NCBI GenBank assembly: GCA_030597645.1
Contig: JAUVRN010000006.1
Coordinates: 1-18,829, forward strand
DNA from: Candidatus Zixiibacteriota bacterium
GTDB taxonomy: Bacteria; Zixibacteria; MSB-5A5; JAUVRN01
Direction: 5' to 3'
Length of the DNA: 18,829 bases
How positions within the stretch are numbered: the first letter of the stretch is position 1; the number at the start of each line of letters is the position of its first letter. The translations under genes were made by a program, and so were the position numbers. This document shows positions 6,774 to 14,189 of this stretch, piece by piece. The notes beneath the pieces are model-generated. The model was not told the origin of the DNA, did not search any database, and saw only the letters and a list, made by a program, of their open reading frames with translations.

Positions 6774-7510
6774 CCCGGGAGCATCGGTTTGGCCCACTCG
6801 TAGAGGCGCGGCGGTAGTTTTGTCCATATCGATCCGGGTTTTACGAGATCCTCGGCCGCATACTTCTCCGGTTGCGTGAGGACCCGCGTGGTAACGTCGT
6901 CTATGTCGAATTCACGCAGCAGTTTCTTCAGTTTGTAATACGACAGCAGGTACACATCATAGTCGATCTTGCGCCCCATGAGGCGCAGATACCGAGACGA
7001 CCATTTCAACGGCATCCAGGACAGAAAGGGCAGAAAGTAGTGCCCTTCGATCAGGACGTATCGCGAACCGGCACCGAAATAGCAGAAGCCGTCTGGCTTG
7101 AGGATGCGGTGGATCTCGCGCGCCAGCCCTTCCTGATCGAGGACATGTTCATACACCTGGTTGCAGATCACGATGTCGACCGACTCATCCGCCAGGGCTA
7201 CGCAGGTACCGTCGGCGCGGAGAAAGCGCAAGTTGTCGCAGATCCCGCGATCGCGACCGTGCTTCAGACCCACGTGATCTTCATCCAGGGCGATGACCGT
7301 CCCAATCTCTTCGGCGAACATCTCGGTCATCAGGCAGGTAGAGGCGCCCACGTCCACGGCCGTGAGACGTGACAGTGAACCACCGTAGTACGCACTCAGT
7401 ACCCGCAGGACCTTTTCGGCCTTCTTGCGGCGTCCCGGTTGCTGATAGAGAATGGGAAAACGTTCGGAGAACGTGCCGTCCTTTTCGTACGGTCTGAGCG
7501 CTGTGGTCAC
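6722..7510 (-). CDS. Class I SAM-dependent methyltransferase
   Basis: 262 residues from a GTG that forms a GTGA overlap with the previous stop; AAGGTG lies just upstream. The Rossmann core starts with motif I 'VDVGASTCLMT' (52-62). Next come acidic 'IALDED', 'RADGTCVALADESVDIVICN' and 'YEHVLDQEGLAREIHRILKP', the classic Methyltransf_11 pattern. A C-terminal segment of ~90 residues rich in Tyr/Leu ('LSYYKLKKLLREF') probably shapes the substrate site. A cysteine stands where the last Gly of motif I is usual. The substrate is not evident; in this operon a sugar, a lipid-linked glycan or a glycan cap is plausible. Confidence 0.88.
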   Translation of the reverse strand: MTTALRPYEKDGTFSERFPILYQQPGRRKKAEKVLRVLSAYYGGSLSRLTAVDVGASTCLMTEMFAEEIGTVIALDEDHVGLKHGRDRGICDNLRFLRADGTCVALADESVDIVICNQVYEHVLDQEGLAREIHRILKPDGFCYFGAGSRYVLIEGHYFLPFLSWMPLKWSSRYLRLMGRKIDYDVYLLSYYKLKKLLREFDIDDVTTRVLTQPEKYAAEDLVKPGSIWTKLPPRLYEWAKPMLPGWAWVLTKKARPKAATG

Positions 7511-8223
7511 GGACGCACCTTTGTGGCAAAGAAGATGGTAGACAGGGCCAGACCGGACGGCCACAACGAAGCCGCCGCCTGACCGAACAGCGCGAGTGCA
7601 CGGGGTCGTGGGGGCACGATGGCCGTGTGCGCGGTCGCCCGGATGTGCAGGCCGGCTCGCTCGAGCAGATCCCGGCCCCGCTCCGGCGTAAAGAACTTGA
7701 TGTGCGAATCCTCGATATCACCCATGTCAGGCCTACCGAGAAGTATACAGAACCTCCGTACAAGGTGAAACTCGTTGGGCACCGACACCACGAGTTCGCC
7801 GTCGTGCGCCAGGGTATCCGCAAGACGCGTGAGTACCGTCAGGGGATCGCGGACCTGCTGCAACACCTCGAGACAGAATACCAGGTCATAGACACCGATA
7901 GGGCGCTGGGTCTCCAGATCCATCAGGAAGCTGTGTATGCCTCTCTGTGCCGTGAGCTCCACGGCCTGGGGCGAAATGTCGGTTGCATCCACGACGAGAC
8001 CCTGCTCCGAGAGGAACGACGCGAAGAGTCCGCGACCACAGCCCACGTCGAGCGCCGTGCCCTGTCGTCGCACAAGCCGCGACCAAATCAACTGGGCGCG
8101 TTCCATAGTGCGGCGATCGGTACGCCGATAGTCGCGAGTAACCCAGTACCGATCGAAGAAGGCCTGCTTCTCGGCCGAGTCGGCTGAACGCGACACCCTC
8201 CCGCCAGCGACGGCTTCAGGCAC
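7507..8223 (-). CDS. Class I SAM-dependent methyltransferase (UbiG/Methyltransf_11 type)
   Basis: 238 residues. Motif I 'LDVGCGRG' (58-65) is canonical. It is followed by 'VVDATDISPQAV', 'LVFCLEVLQQVRDP' and 'LAHDGELVVSVPNEFH', then the 'HIKFFTPERGRDLLERAG' element common in glycan-locus methyltransferases, where the enzyme ends with a substrate-binding helix. The GTG start at 8223 is chosen because AAGGAG lies 6 nt upstream and it overlaps the preceding stop by 8 bp; longer versions would run deep into the GT4 gene. It overlaps the next methyltransferase by GTGA. Two dissimilar methyltransferases in series suggest two methylation steps on one product. Confidence 0.9.
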   Translation of the reverse strand: MPEAVAGGRVSRSADSAEKQAFFDRYWVTRDYRRTDRRTMERAQLIWSRLVRRQGTALDVGCGRGLFASFLSEQGLVVDATDISPQAVELTAQRGIHSFLMDLETQRPIGVYDLVFCLEVLQQVRDPLTVLTRLADTLAHDGELVVSVPNEFHLVRRFCILLGRPDMGDIEDSHIKFFTPERGRDLLERAGLHIRATAHTAIVPPRPRALALFGQAAASLWPSGLALSTIFFATKVRP

Positions 8224-9394
8224 AGGAGACTCCTTCGGGCTTCTTGTCGTTCTGAGGTGCGGCACCCGGCACGCCCAGTCCGGCCATGTCGGCCACAAGG
8301 CGCCGGGCCGCCGCATCGGGGCTGAAGGTCGCCAGGAATCGAGCCGCCTCGGTGCTGAACGACGGCGGGATACGATAGACATTGAGCTGGCGGGCCAGTG
8401 ACGCCGAGTCGCCCACGGGAAACACCGTACCCACCCGATACTGACCGAGCAACTCACAGAGATCGGGCAGATCGCTGCACAGCACGGGTGTGCCGAGTTG
8501 GAGCGCTTCGCCCAATACCAGCGGTATGCTGTCGCGGCGCGATGGAATCACGACGGCCTCGGCGTGACGGATATAGACCGCCAGTTGATCGGGACTCAAC
8601 TCGCCCACGAATCGGACGCGTGCATCGAGATTCCGCTTGTCGATCTCACCGGCCACATCGAGCCCGGAGTCCGGGATGCCTGCCAGCACGAGGTTGATCG
8701 TGCTGCGGTCGGGCAGTTTCCGCATGGCATCGAGGAGATCCAGCACGCCCTTCTCCCTGTTGAGACGACCGTAGTTTAACATGTAGCGGTCACCGTGCAA
8801 CGGATGCCCCGGATCTCGGGCCGGCGGCGCAATAGTCCGCAGACTGGGCAGAAAGTTGCAGGGACGCCCGCAGAGCGCAGACGCTTCCTCGGAGAGTGCA
8901 TAGCCATCGGCATAGAGTACATCGGCGCGCCGGAGAATCTTGCGAATCAGGGCGCGGGCGCCGATGCGCCGGCCCCACAACTGGACGTCCGAGCCCAGGC
9001 ACCAGACGCCATAAGGGACACCGGCGTGGGCCGCAGCGCGCATGGCCCACCAACCCGAGGGCATGGCCCACAGGGCCAGGATGAAATCGGGGCGCATGGC
9101 GCGCACGGCCCGGGTCGTTGCAGAGCGACCGGCGAACAGGGCACTGAGCACCTTGCGGAGATCGCCCGGGTTCCAGAGCGAGAGTTTGCCCAGCACACGG
9201 TCGGACTTGGCCCAGTCGAATCGGTTAACCCAGGGATCCCGCTCCGGCCGTTCGACCGGATAACGCGGTGTGATCACCTGCAGGTCAACGTGGTGCCTGA
9301 CCAGCGCCTCGCAGAAGTCATGTACGAAGGGCGATGCCGTAGCGAGGTCGTCCACCGGGGAGCGATTGGTCAGTAGCAGCACACGGGGATTCAC
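8216..9394 (-). CDS. GT-B glycosyltransferase, family 4 type
   Basis: 392 residues. The N-terminal Rossmann half runs ~1-185 ('VLLLTNRSPVDDLATASPFV', 'RPDFILALWAMPSG'). The C-terminal GT4 half starts near 203 ('YMLNYGRLNREKGVLDLLDA') and contains 'VVIPSRRDSIPLVLGEALQL'. In this family the nucleotide-sugar site has an E-x7-E motif; here the first acid is D288 and the second E296, a conservative change. It is a retaining, probably membrane-associated cytosolic enzyme adding a sugar to a lipid-linked acceptor; donor and acceptor are unknown. The GTG start has GGAG 8 nt upstream and overlaps the preceding GT2 stop as GTGA. Confidence 0.9.
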   Translation of the reverse strand: MNPRVLLLTNRSPVDDLATASPFVHDFCEALVRHHVDLQVITPRYPVERPERDPWVNRFDWAKSDRVLGKLSLWNPGDLRKVLSALFAGRSATTRAVRAMRPDFILALWAMPSGWWAMRAAAHAGVPYGVWCLGSDVQLWGRRIGARALIRKILRRADVLYADGYALSEEASALCGRPCNFLPSLRTIAPPARDPGHPLHGDRYMLNYGRLNREKGVLDLLDAMRKLPDRSTINLVLAGIPDSGLDVAGEIDKRNLDARVRFVGELSPDQLAVYIRHAEAVVIPSRRDSIPLVLGEALQLGTPVLCSDLPDLCELLGQYRVGTVFPVGDSASLARQLNVYRIPPSFSTEAARFLATFSPDAAARRLVADMAGLGVPGAAPQNDKKPEGVSCA

Positions 9395-10446
9395 CGGGAT
9401 GGCTCCATCGGTTCGATCATGTGCTCGACGGTGTCGGCATGCCCTGGCTCCCGGTGGAGCCGACTGTCGCGCCGCAGCCGGTACAGCTCACGGCGCAGGA
9501 TGACAATCTGTGAACCGAGAAAGCCAAACAACACGATCTGCAGCCCGCTCACCAGCAGCAACGGAAACAGCGTCATGAGGGGCCGGTTGGGATTGAGCGT
9601 ACCGGCCAGCCACTGCCACGTCAGGAGGCCGCCCAGGAGCAACCCCGCCAGGATCACCAGCATGCCGGCCGCGCCGAACAACAGCATCGGGCGCTGGTGC
9701 CAGGAAAAGAGCAAGTGACTCCAGGCGGTGGCGCGCAGGTGAAACTTGGATGACCCGCGCTGACGGCGCGTGAGTACAGCGGGCATCTCGATGCCGTAAA
9801 AACCCGCGGCGTGGGCCTTGGCGAGGATCTCCGGATGCAGCTCTTTGCCGTCCGATTCGAGATCGAGCGACGCAAGGACGTCGCGCCGATATGCGCGCAG
9901 CACACCGGTAACCGTACGAATGCCGCAGGCCATGGCCACGGAGAGAATTCGGTTACCCCACTTGCTGACCCACAGCCGAAACGGAGGTACGCCTTCCGTG
10001 CCGCCCCCTTCTACGTACGGCGATCCCACCACATAGTCGACACTCGGATTCTCCAGGAGCAGCGATGCCATCGCGGAAACGTATTCGGGCGCGTACGACA
10101 GATCGGCGTCCGTGGAACAGACGATGCGGCCGCGCGCCGCCTTGAATCCGGCTCGAATGGCGTAGCCGCGACCGCGATTGGGCCGATAGGAGACCGGGCG
10201 AATGCGGCCGTCCTCGCACGCACACGCGATCAGCACCTGCCGGGTATCGTCCGTGGAACCGTCATCCACGGGGATCAATTCAAACGGCTGCTCCAGCAAT
10301 GTCAGCGCCTCGCCGAGTCGCTGCAGGGTCCGGGCAGCGTTCTCGGATTCGTTATACATGGGCACGACGACCGACACCACCGGCGGACCGTTCAACGTAT
10401 GCTCGGCACTGAGCGTATCGGTCCGCTTGGCCTGAGTCTTCTTCAT
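9391..10446 (-). CDS. GT2 polyprenyl-phosphate-sugar synthase-like (DPM1/ArnC-type)
   Basis: 351 residues. The GT-A domain has 'VVSVVVPMYNESENAARTLQ', DDGS (61-64), 'NRGRGYAIRAGFKAARG' and the metal-binding DAD (113-115). The 'GSSKFHLRATAW' region is typical of dolichyl/undecaprenyl-phosphate sugar synthases. Two C-terminal membrane segments (~256-278 and ~292-316) resemble bacterial DPM1/GtrB/ArnC enzymes. The likely reaction transfers mannose or another hexose from NDP-sugar to polyprenyl phosphate, giving a donor for GT-C enzymes. The DUF2723 gene immediately upstream, overlapping as ATGA, would be the matching GT-C acceptor enzyme. The sugar identity cannot be read from the sequence. Confidence 0.9.
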   Translation of the reverse strand: MKKTQAKRTDTLSAEHTLNGPPVVSVVVPMYNESENAARTLQRLGEALTLLEQPFELIPVDDGSTDDTRQVLIACACEDGRIRPVSYRPNRGRGYAIRAGFKAARGRIVCSTDADLSYAPEYVSAMASLLLENPSVDYVVGSPYVEGGGTEGVPPFRLWVSKWGNRILSVAMACGIRTVTGVLRAYRRDVLASLDLESDGKELHPEILAKAHAAGFYGIEMPAVLTRRQRGSSKFHLRATAWSHLLFSWHQRPMLLFGAAGMLVILAGLLLGGLLTWQWLAGTLNPNRPLMTLFPLLLVSGLQIVLFGFLGSQIVILRRELYRLRRDSRLHREPGHADTVEHMIEPMEPSR

Positions 10447-12368
10447 GGGGCCACCGCCAGGGGACCGGGGAGATGCGACAGCGCCTTGCGATAACGCGCA
10501 CGATACGGCGCGAGATCCGCGGCCGCGGAAAACATGGCCCGGGCGTCATCCACGCGCCCCGAACCCGCGAGAGCCTGGCCCAGCAGGTAGTACATCTCGG
10601 GCTGCTCGGGCATCAGGTCCAACGCAGCGAGAAACGCTTCCCAGCCGATGTCATCCTGCCCTCGCTTCAGCGCGAACGATCCGAAGTTGAACGTCCACTG
10701 TGCCAGCTGCTCCCGTGCCACGGGATCGGAGAGGTACGCGTACGGGGCCGACTGCCAGAACGAAAGCGCGTGCGACCACACCGGCTCTGCGGGCGGGTCG
10801 ACCCAGGCATAGAGGTATCCGGCCGGTGTCAGATGCGTCGCCTGGAGACCGGGGATGTTGTCGTAGGGGCTGAACAGGCGTGTGGATGGGGGCAACGTGG
10901 TCAGCCAACTCCCCACGTGCCGGGTCCAGGTATCCACGTCCCAGAGCTGCTCCACGTCCCAGTCAGGTCGCAGCGCCGGCGGCAACGCCGCGACGGTCCG
11001 TGCCCGGTAGAATGGGTGGCGCAGCGCGCCGGATGCCACGACGATCAGATCAGGACGTACCTTCTCCACCGTCTGTGCATACGTGAGTGCTCCCAGGAGA
11101 TTGTCGCCGGACGCAATAACCACCGCGTTGCGCGGGAGTGACAGCGCCAGTGCCCTGACGAGTTCGCCCGCACCGTGTGACAGTCCGAAAGAATGGCGTG
11201 AGGCTATGACACCTGCCGTCGGCCAGCCCAGGACGAGACCGATGGAAACGAAGCCGAACGCTACCCTGGACCGCGCGCCGATGCCCGGCATCCGGGCGCG
11301 AACATACGCGACGGCCCGGACTACAAAGACGCCCACGGCCACCGCCAGCATGGCGAGACACGGGAGGAAGTAACCGATCAGATCGAGATTGAGCGGATTA
11401 TACGGTGCCGCCCACAGCACGAGCACTACGGTGGCTGCGATCGCACCCCACAGGGCCCGTTGGGTGCGCAGCCAGTAGAGGGCCACCAGGGCCGGCAACC
11501 ACAGTCCCACGGGCCAGAGTGCCGGCAGAGCGTGCCACCAGCCACGCAGGTTCTCCACCCACCCGCCGTCTTTGGCCTGCACGGCAGCCCAGGCCGTACG
11601 CCTCAGGAAATAGTCAAGGGTCGAAGAAAGGTCCGCGAAAGAACCCCATACCCACGCACCGGGTATGCGTCCGCGGATCAGCGGAAAGAGATACAGCGAC
11701 ATGGGCGCCAGGGCGCAGAGGACCAGCATCAGCGAAACGATCGGCCGGCGACGCCAGGGCCAGAGACCGTAGAGGAGCCACGGTATGCCTGCGGCTACGG
11801 CGATGAGCGGGTGAATGGCCATGGCCAACCCCCAGCACCAGGCACCGGCCAGCACGTATCGAGCCGCCTGGGCGCGTTCAATCGATCCGTGCGGAGACAG
11901 ATCACGCGAGCGAACCATGCAGAGCGCAGAGAGCAACAGGCAGCACAATGTCAGGGGATACACTTCAGTGCGTACCGCCTGCTGCCAGACAGCGTGCAGC
12001 GTGCCCCCGCCGAGTACGACACCCATCGCCGCCGCGACACTCCAGGCATCGGGACGTGACGTCCCGGCCGCCCGACCCACGCGTGCGGCAAGGGCCAGAA
12101 TCAGCTCGAGGATCAGGACACCTGAAGCAGCCATCGCCAGGGCCGAGAAGAGATTTCCCGCCCAGGCCACCGCCTGACCGAATGACAGTGACCAGACACG
12201 ACCCATCAGGACATACAGGGGAAAGCCCGGCCCGTGAGGAACGCCGAGGACGGCGTGACAGAGCTGGAAAAACGACGAATCTTCCCACCCCACCGTGCGG
12301 GCCGACGTCAGGGCATAGAGTGCAAAGAGTGCACACCCCACCACCGGACCCCGAATGTGCGCGGTCAT
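10443..12368 (-). CDS. DUF2723 multi-pass GT-C-like protein with C-terminal TPRs (paralogue 1)
   Basis: 641 residues, first gene of the eight-gene operon. The first extracytoplasmic loop carries the family signature: 'GWEDSSFFQLCHAVLGV' (27-43) then 'HGPGFPLY' (45-52). About a dozen hydrophobic segments follow up to residue ~400, then a soluble region, and TPR-like helices at ~570-640 ('LDLMPEQPEMYYLLGQALAG'). DUF2723 proteins are GT-C-fold; a eukaryotic member, TMEM260, has been reported to be a protein O-mannosyltransferase. The acid D30 is kept, but the usual DSGE is DSSF here, so activity or specificity may differ from the paralogue at 14845-16695. It overlaps the GT2 gene by ATGA. The ATG has no strong ribosome-binding site. 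Confidence 0.88.
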   Translation of the reverse strand: MTAHIRGPVVGCALFALYALTSARTVGWEDSSFFQLCHAVLGVPHGPGFPLYVLMGRVWSLSFGQAVAWAGNLFSALAMAASGVLILELILALAARVGRAAGTSRPDAWSVAAAMGVVLGGGTLHAVWQQAVRTEVYPLTLCCLLLSALCMVRSRDLSPHGSIERAQAARYVLAGAWCWGLAMAIHPLIAVAAGIPWLLYGLWPWRRRPIVSLMLVLCALAPMSLYLFPLIRGRIPGAWVWGSFADLSSTLDYFLRRTAWAAVQAKDGGWVENLRGWWHALPALWPVGLWLPALVALYWLRTQRALWGAIAATVVLVLWAAPYNPLNLDLIGYFLPCLAMLAVAVGVFVVRAVAYVRARMPGIGARSRVAFGFVSIGLVLGWPTAGVIASRHSFGLSHGAGELVRALALSLPRNAVVIASGDNLLGALTYAQTVEKVRPDLIVVASGALRHPFYRARTVAALPPALRPDWDVEQLWDVDTWTRHVGSWLTTLPPSTRLFSPYDNIPGLQATHLTPAGYLYAWVDPPAEPVWSHALSFWQSAPYAYLSDPVAREQLAQWTFNFGSFALKRGQDDIGWEAFLAALDLMPEQPEMYYLLGQALAGSGRVDDARAMFSAAADLAPYRARYRKALSHLPGPLAVAP

Positions 12369-12395
12369 ACATTTCTTATCGGCGGAAACCCTTGG

Positions 12396-12401
12396 ATTGT
12401 A
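12396..12401 (-). promoter_or_regulatory. Possible -10 box for the glycosyltransferase operon
   Basis: TACAAT on the minus strand is a good -10 hexamer, placed ~28 bp before the ATG at 12368. It follows the pilin terminator, where a new promoter is needed. No convincing -35 is found at 16-18 bp, so an activator or a different sigma factor may be involved. A GCGAC/GTCGC hairpin (12429-12446) lies upstream. Confidence 0.25.
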
Positions 12402-12463
12402 CAGCCTTGGCGACGCCTAACCGGGGGGGCGACCCTGGGGAGTCGCAGCCCCGGAAGGGTCCC

Positions 12464-12488
12464 AAAAAAAGGGGCCCCGGAGGGCCCC
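12464..12488 (-). terminator. Strong intrinsic terminator of the pilin cluster
   Basis: On the minus strand GGGGCCC (12488-12482), loop TCCG and GGGCCCC (12477-12471) form a 7-bp all-GC stem. A T7 run (12470-12464) follows at once. It starts 27 nt after the stop of the last pilin gene and separates the pilin cluster from the glycosyltransferase operon. Confidence 0.92.
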
Positions 12489-12514
12489 TCGTTCAGCTAT
12501 ACGCGGTGCGTAGA

Positions 12515-12949
12515 TCAGGTGACGGCGTCGTCTGATGTGACCACCAGAGCGCCGGTCTCGTTGATCGTCCAGGTGTCAGCCGTGGCGTCGTCGTCCAGAA
12601 TGTTGCTCGTGGCGGTGCAGGTGAACGTGTTGGCGGCCGCCACCATCGTGTACGTGTAGCGGGCATTCCCCATGATGTCCACGCCGATTCGTCCAAAAGC
12701 AGCCTGCTGCGCGACTACTGCGGACGCCGGACCAGCCGGGACCCAGTACGCGTTGTACTCCTGCCGATACGCGCGCTGCATCGAATAGACCTGCTTCAGG
12801 ACCTGACGGGCCTCAGACTGCTTCGACTTGGTGGTCGCACGCATGAACCGCGGAATGGCCAGTGCGGCCAAAATGCCGATGATCACAACCACGATCATCA
12901 ACTCGATCAGGGTGAAACCCTTCTCGCCTCGCTGCATTTTTCGGAACAT
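12515..12949 (-). CDS. Type IV pilin (class A paralogue, last of four)
   Basis: 144 residues. A short leader MFRKMQRGEKG is cut by PilD after G11, giving mature F12. E16 is the conserved Glu+5, and 'TLIELMIVVVIIGILAALAI' begins the N-terminal alpha-1 helix. The globular part carries 'QRAYRQEYNAYW', 'YTYTMVAAANTFTCTATS' and an acidic end 'TSDDAVT'. The mature length of 133 is short for type IVa pilins. A single cysteine (C111) stands where two paralogues have C-x3-C. ATG 12949 is supported by AAGGAGG 5 nt upstream. It has its own -24/-12 promoter at 13024-13039 and a strong terminator after it, so it can be a separate transcript. It could be the major subunit. Confidence 0.93.
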   Translation of the reverse strand: MFRKMQRGEKGFTLIELMIVVVIIGILAALAIPRFMRATTKSKQSEARQVLKQVYSMQRAYRQEYNAYWVPAGPASAVVAQQAAFGRIGVDIMGNARYTYTMVAAANTFTCTATSNILDDDATADTWTINETGALVVTSDDAVT

Positions 12950-12973
12950 TCACTCCTCCTTCACGGTTACCGT

Positions 12974-13001
12974 GGTTTCCCTTCGGTTTCCAGTTGGTTT
13001 C
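12974..13001 (-). repeat. Three GAAACC repeats at an 11-nt period in the pilin leader
   Basis: On the minus strand GAAACC occurs at 13001-12996, 12990-12985 and 12979-12974, each exactly 11 nt apart. They lie between the predicted sigma-54 start (~13012) and the ribosome-binding site. Just after them is the near-palindrome CACGGTTACCGTG (12962-12974). The array would be transcribed into the 5' leader; the sequence does not show whether it binds a protein as DNA or as RNA. Confidence 0.6.
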
Positions 13002-13023
13002 GTATTCGCTGAGCCTTACTGAT

Positions 13024-13039
13024 CGCAACCCGTATGCCA
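13024..13039 (-). promoter_or_regulatory. Sigma-54 (-24/-12) promoter of the last pilin gene
   Basis: On the minus strand TGGCATACGGGTTGCG matches the consensus TGGCAC-N5-TTGCW at the correct spacing, with the key GG and GC present. The start site would be near 13012, giving a ~60-nt leader. Two CCATGG sites 20 bp apart (13037-13042 and 13057-13062) overlap or precede it. The NtrC-type activator at 16692-18194 is the obvious candidate regulator. Confidence 0.65.
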
Positions 13040-13128
13040 TGGCTTCAAAACGGTCGCCATGGGGCCGCCAAAGATCTGCTTTACATCGACTTGCAAGTTC
13101 TGAACGGTTCCAGAATGGTCGCGTGTCC

Positions 13129-13159
13129 CGCGCATTCCGCATGGGATGCGCGGTATCGT
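13129..13159 (-). repeat. Strong hairpin plus 16-bp motif (copy 1) between pilin genes
   Basis: 13129-13152 folds into a 10-bp stem (CGCGCATTCC against GGGATGCGCG, one G-U) with loop GCAT. It overlaps a 16-bp motif (13144-13159, plus strand ggatgcgcggtatcgt). That motif recurs with one mismatch after the preceding pilin gene at 13673-13688. It sits ~39 bp after the stop at 13198. No T-tract follows, so it may stabilise mRNA or cause partial termination. Confidence 0.55.
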
Positions 13160-13197
13160 GCCAGTGCGATTTGCAATCTGCATGATCGTCTTCTGGT

Positions 13198-13623
13198 TCA
13201 GAGAATGGAGTCATCCGACAGGGGGACCAGGTCACCCTGCTCGTTGATGGTCCAGATGTCCGCGGCGGGATCGTCGTCGAGAACGCCGCAGGTGGCCGTA
13301 CACGTAAAGGTGTTCAGCGCAGCCACCATCGTGTAGGTGTAGAGTGCCGACGGCATGATCTCCACCCCGATGCGGGTATAGGCCTGGGGCGCGTCCACGT
13401 TGGCCGTGATCGCGTTACCGAAGTAGACGTCGTACTCCTGCCGGTAGGCGCGCTGCATGGAGTAGACCTGCTTCAGAATCTCTTTGGCTTCCGCCTGTCT
13501 GGCGCGGAGGCCGGCGGCCATGAAGCGCGGAATCGCCATCGCGGCAAGAATGCCGACGATGACGACTACGATCATCAGCTCAGTCAGTGTGAAGCCTCTG
13601 CTACTGCGAAGACGGGGCCTCAT
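13198..13623 (-). CDS. Type IV pilin (class B paralogue, third of four)
   Basis: 141 residues. Leader of 10 residues ending RSSRG, then mature F11 and E15 (+5) in 'FTLTELMIVVVIVGILAAMA'; Thr at +4 replaces the usual Ile. The globular region keeps 'QRAYRQEYDVYFGN' and 'YTYTMVAALNTFTC'. C108 and C112 form a C-x3-C pair that could make a small disulfide loop, shared only with the neighbour at 13732. The ATG has GGAGGTG 10 nt upstream. The 108-bp gap to the previous gene holds the 16-bp motif and no clear -24/-12 box, so it is probably read from upstream. Confidence 0.92.
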   Translation of the reverse strand: MRPRLRSSRGFTLTELMIVVVIVGILAAMAIPRFMAAGLRARQAEAKEILKQVYSMQRAYRQEYDVYFGNAITANVDAPQAYTRIGVEIMPSALYTYTMVAALNTFTCTATCGVLDDDPAADIWTINEQGDLVPLSDDSIL

Positions 13624-13672
13624 TATTCGGGCACCTCCATATATGGTTCGAGCACGTGCACTGTAAGGCAGT

Positions 13673-13688
13673 GGATGCGTGGTATCGT
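13673..13688 (-). repeat. 16-bp inter-pilin motif (copy 2)
   Basis: Plus strand ggatgcgtggtatcgt differs from 13144-13159 at one base. It lies 43 bp after the stop of the pilin at 13732, and a small CACTG/CAGTG stem (13659-13673) overlaps its end, paralleling the hairpin beside copy 1. A palindrome CATGGCCATG (13707-13716) lies nearer the stop codon. Confidence 0.5.
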
Positions 13689-13731
13689 CCCCAACGGACA
13701 GGCGGGCATGGCCATGGTCTGCAGATGCCGG

Positions 13732-14157
13732 TCAAAAGTGAGCGTCATCCGACAGGACCGAAAGCGCCCCCCGATCGTTTATCACCCAGGTGTCCGCCGT
13801 GACGTCTTCGTCCAGAATGCCGCAGGTCGCAACACACATAAAGGTGTTGGCGCCTGCAACCATGGTGTAGGTGTACAGGGACGATTGCATGATCTCCACG
13901 CTGATGCGTTCGTAGACCTGGGGGGTTGTGGCGGAAGCCACCAGCGCGTTGCCGAAATAGGAGTCGTACTCCTGCCTGTAGGCCCGCTGCATGGTGTAAA
14001 TCTGCCGGAGGATCTCCTTGGGTTCGGACTGACGTGTGCGTACGTTGGCCGCCATGAATCGCGGTATCGCCAGGGCGGCCAGGATGCCGACGATCACGAC
14101 GCCGATCATGAGTTCGATCAGCGTGAAACCGCATCTACTGCGCAGATGAGACGTCAT
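13732..14157 (-). CDS. Type IV pilin (class B paralogue, second of four)
   Basis: 141 residues. Leader ends RSRCG, mature F11, E15 at +5. The helix 'FTLIELMIGVVIVGILAALA' has a Gly at +9 where the others have Val, and a Cys just before the cleavage Gly; both are unusual for PilD substrates but not excluding. The body has 'QRAYRQEYDSYFGN' and the cysteine pair C108/C112 ('CVATCG'), as in the gene at 13198. AGGAG lies 9 nt before the ATG. Only 32 bp separate it from the upstream pilin, so the two are co-transcribed. It may be a minor or weakly processed subunit. Confidence 0.92.
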   Translation of the reverse strand: MTSHLRSRCGFTLIELMIGVVIVGILAALAIPRFMAANVRTRQSEPKEILRQIYTMQRAYRQEYDSYFGNALVASATTPQVYERISVEIMQSSLYTYTMVAGANTFMCVATCGILDEDVTADTWVINDRGALSVLSDDAHF

Positions 14158-14189
14158 ATGACTGATCTCCTGGTGGGCGAGCTGTCCGA

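Noticed and set aside
7511..7564. Longer N-terminus for the first-listed methyltransferase (6722)
   Set aside because: The added residues lie inside the upstream methyltransferase gene; the GTGA junction at 7507-7510 with AAGGTG upstream is a better start.
8224..8457. 78-residue extension of the methyltransferase at 7507
   Set aside because: It is Arg/Trp/Pro-rich and antisense-like in composition, entirely within the GT4 gene in another frame; the GTG at 8223 with AAGGAG is preferred.
12974..13001. GAAACC repeats as a minimal CRISPR array
   Set aside because: Six-base repeats with 5-nt spacers are far too short, and no cas gene is present.
13148..13163. TGGCACG on the minus strand after the third pilin gene as a sigma-54 -24 box
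   Set aside because: The -24 part is perfect, but at the required spacing the -12 position reads CGCG rather than TTGC; the GC is out of register. The better site is 13024-13039.
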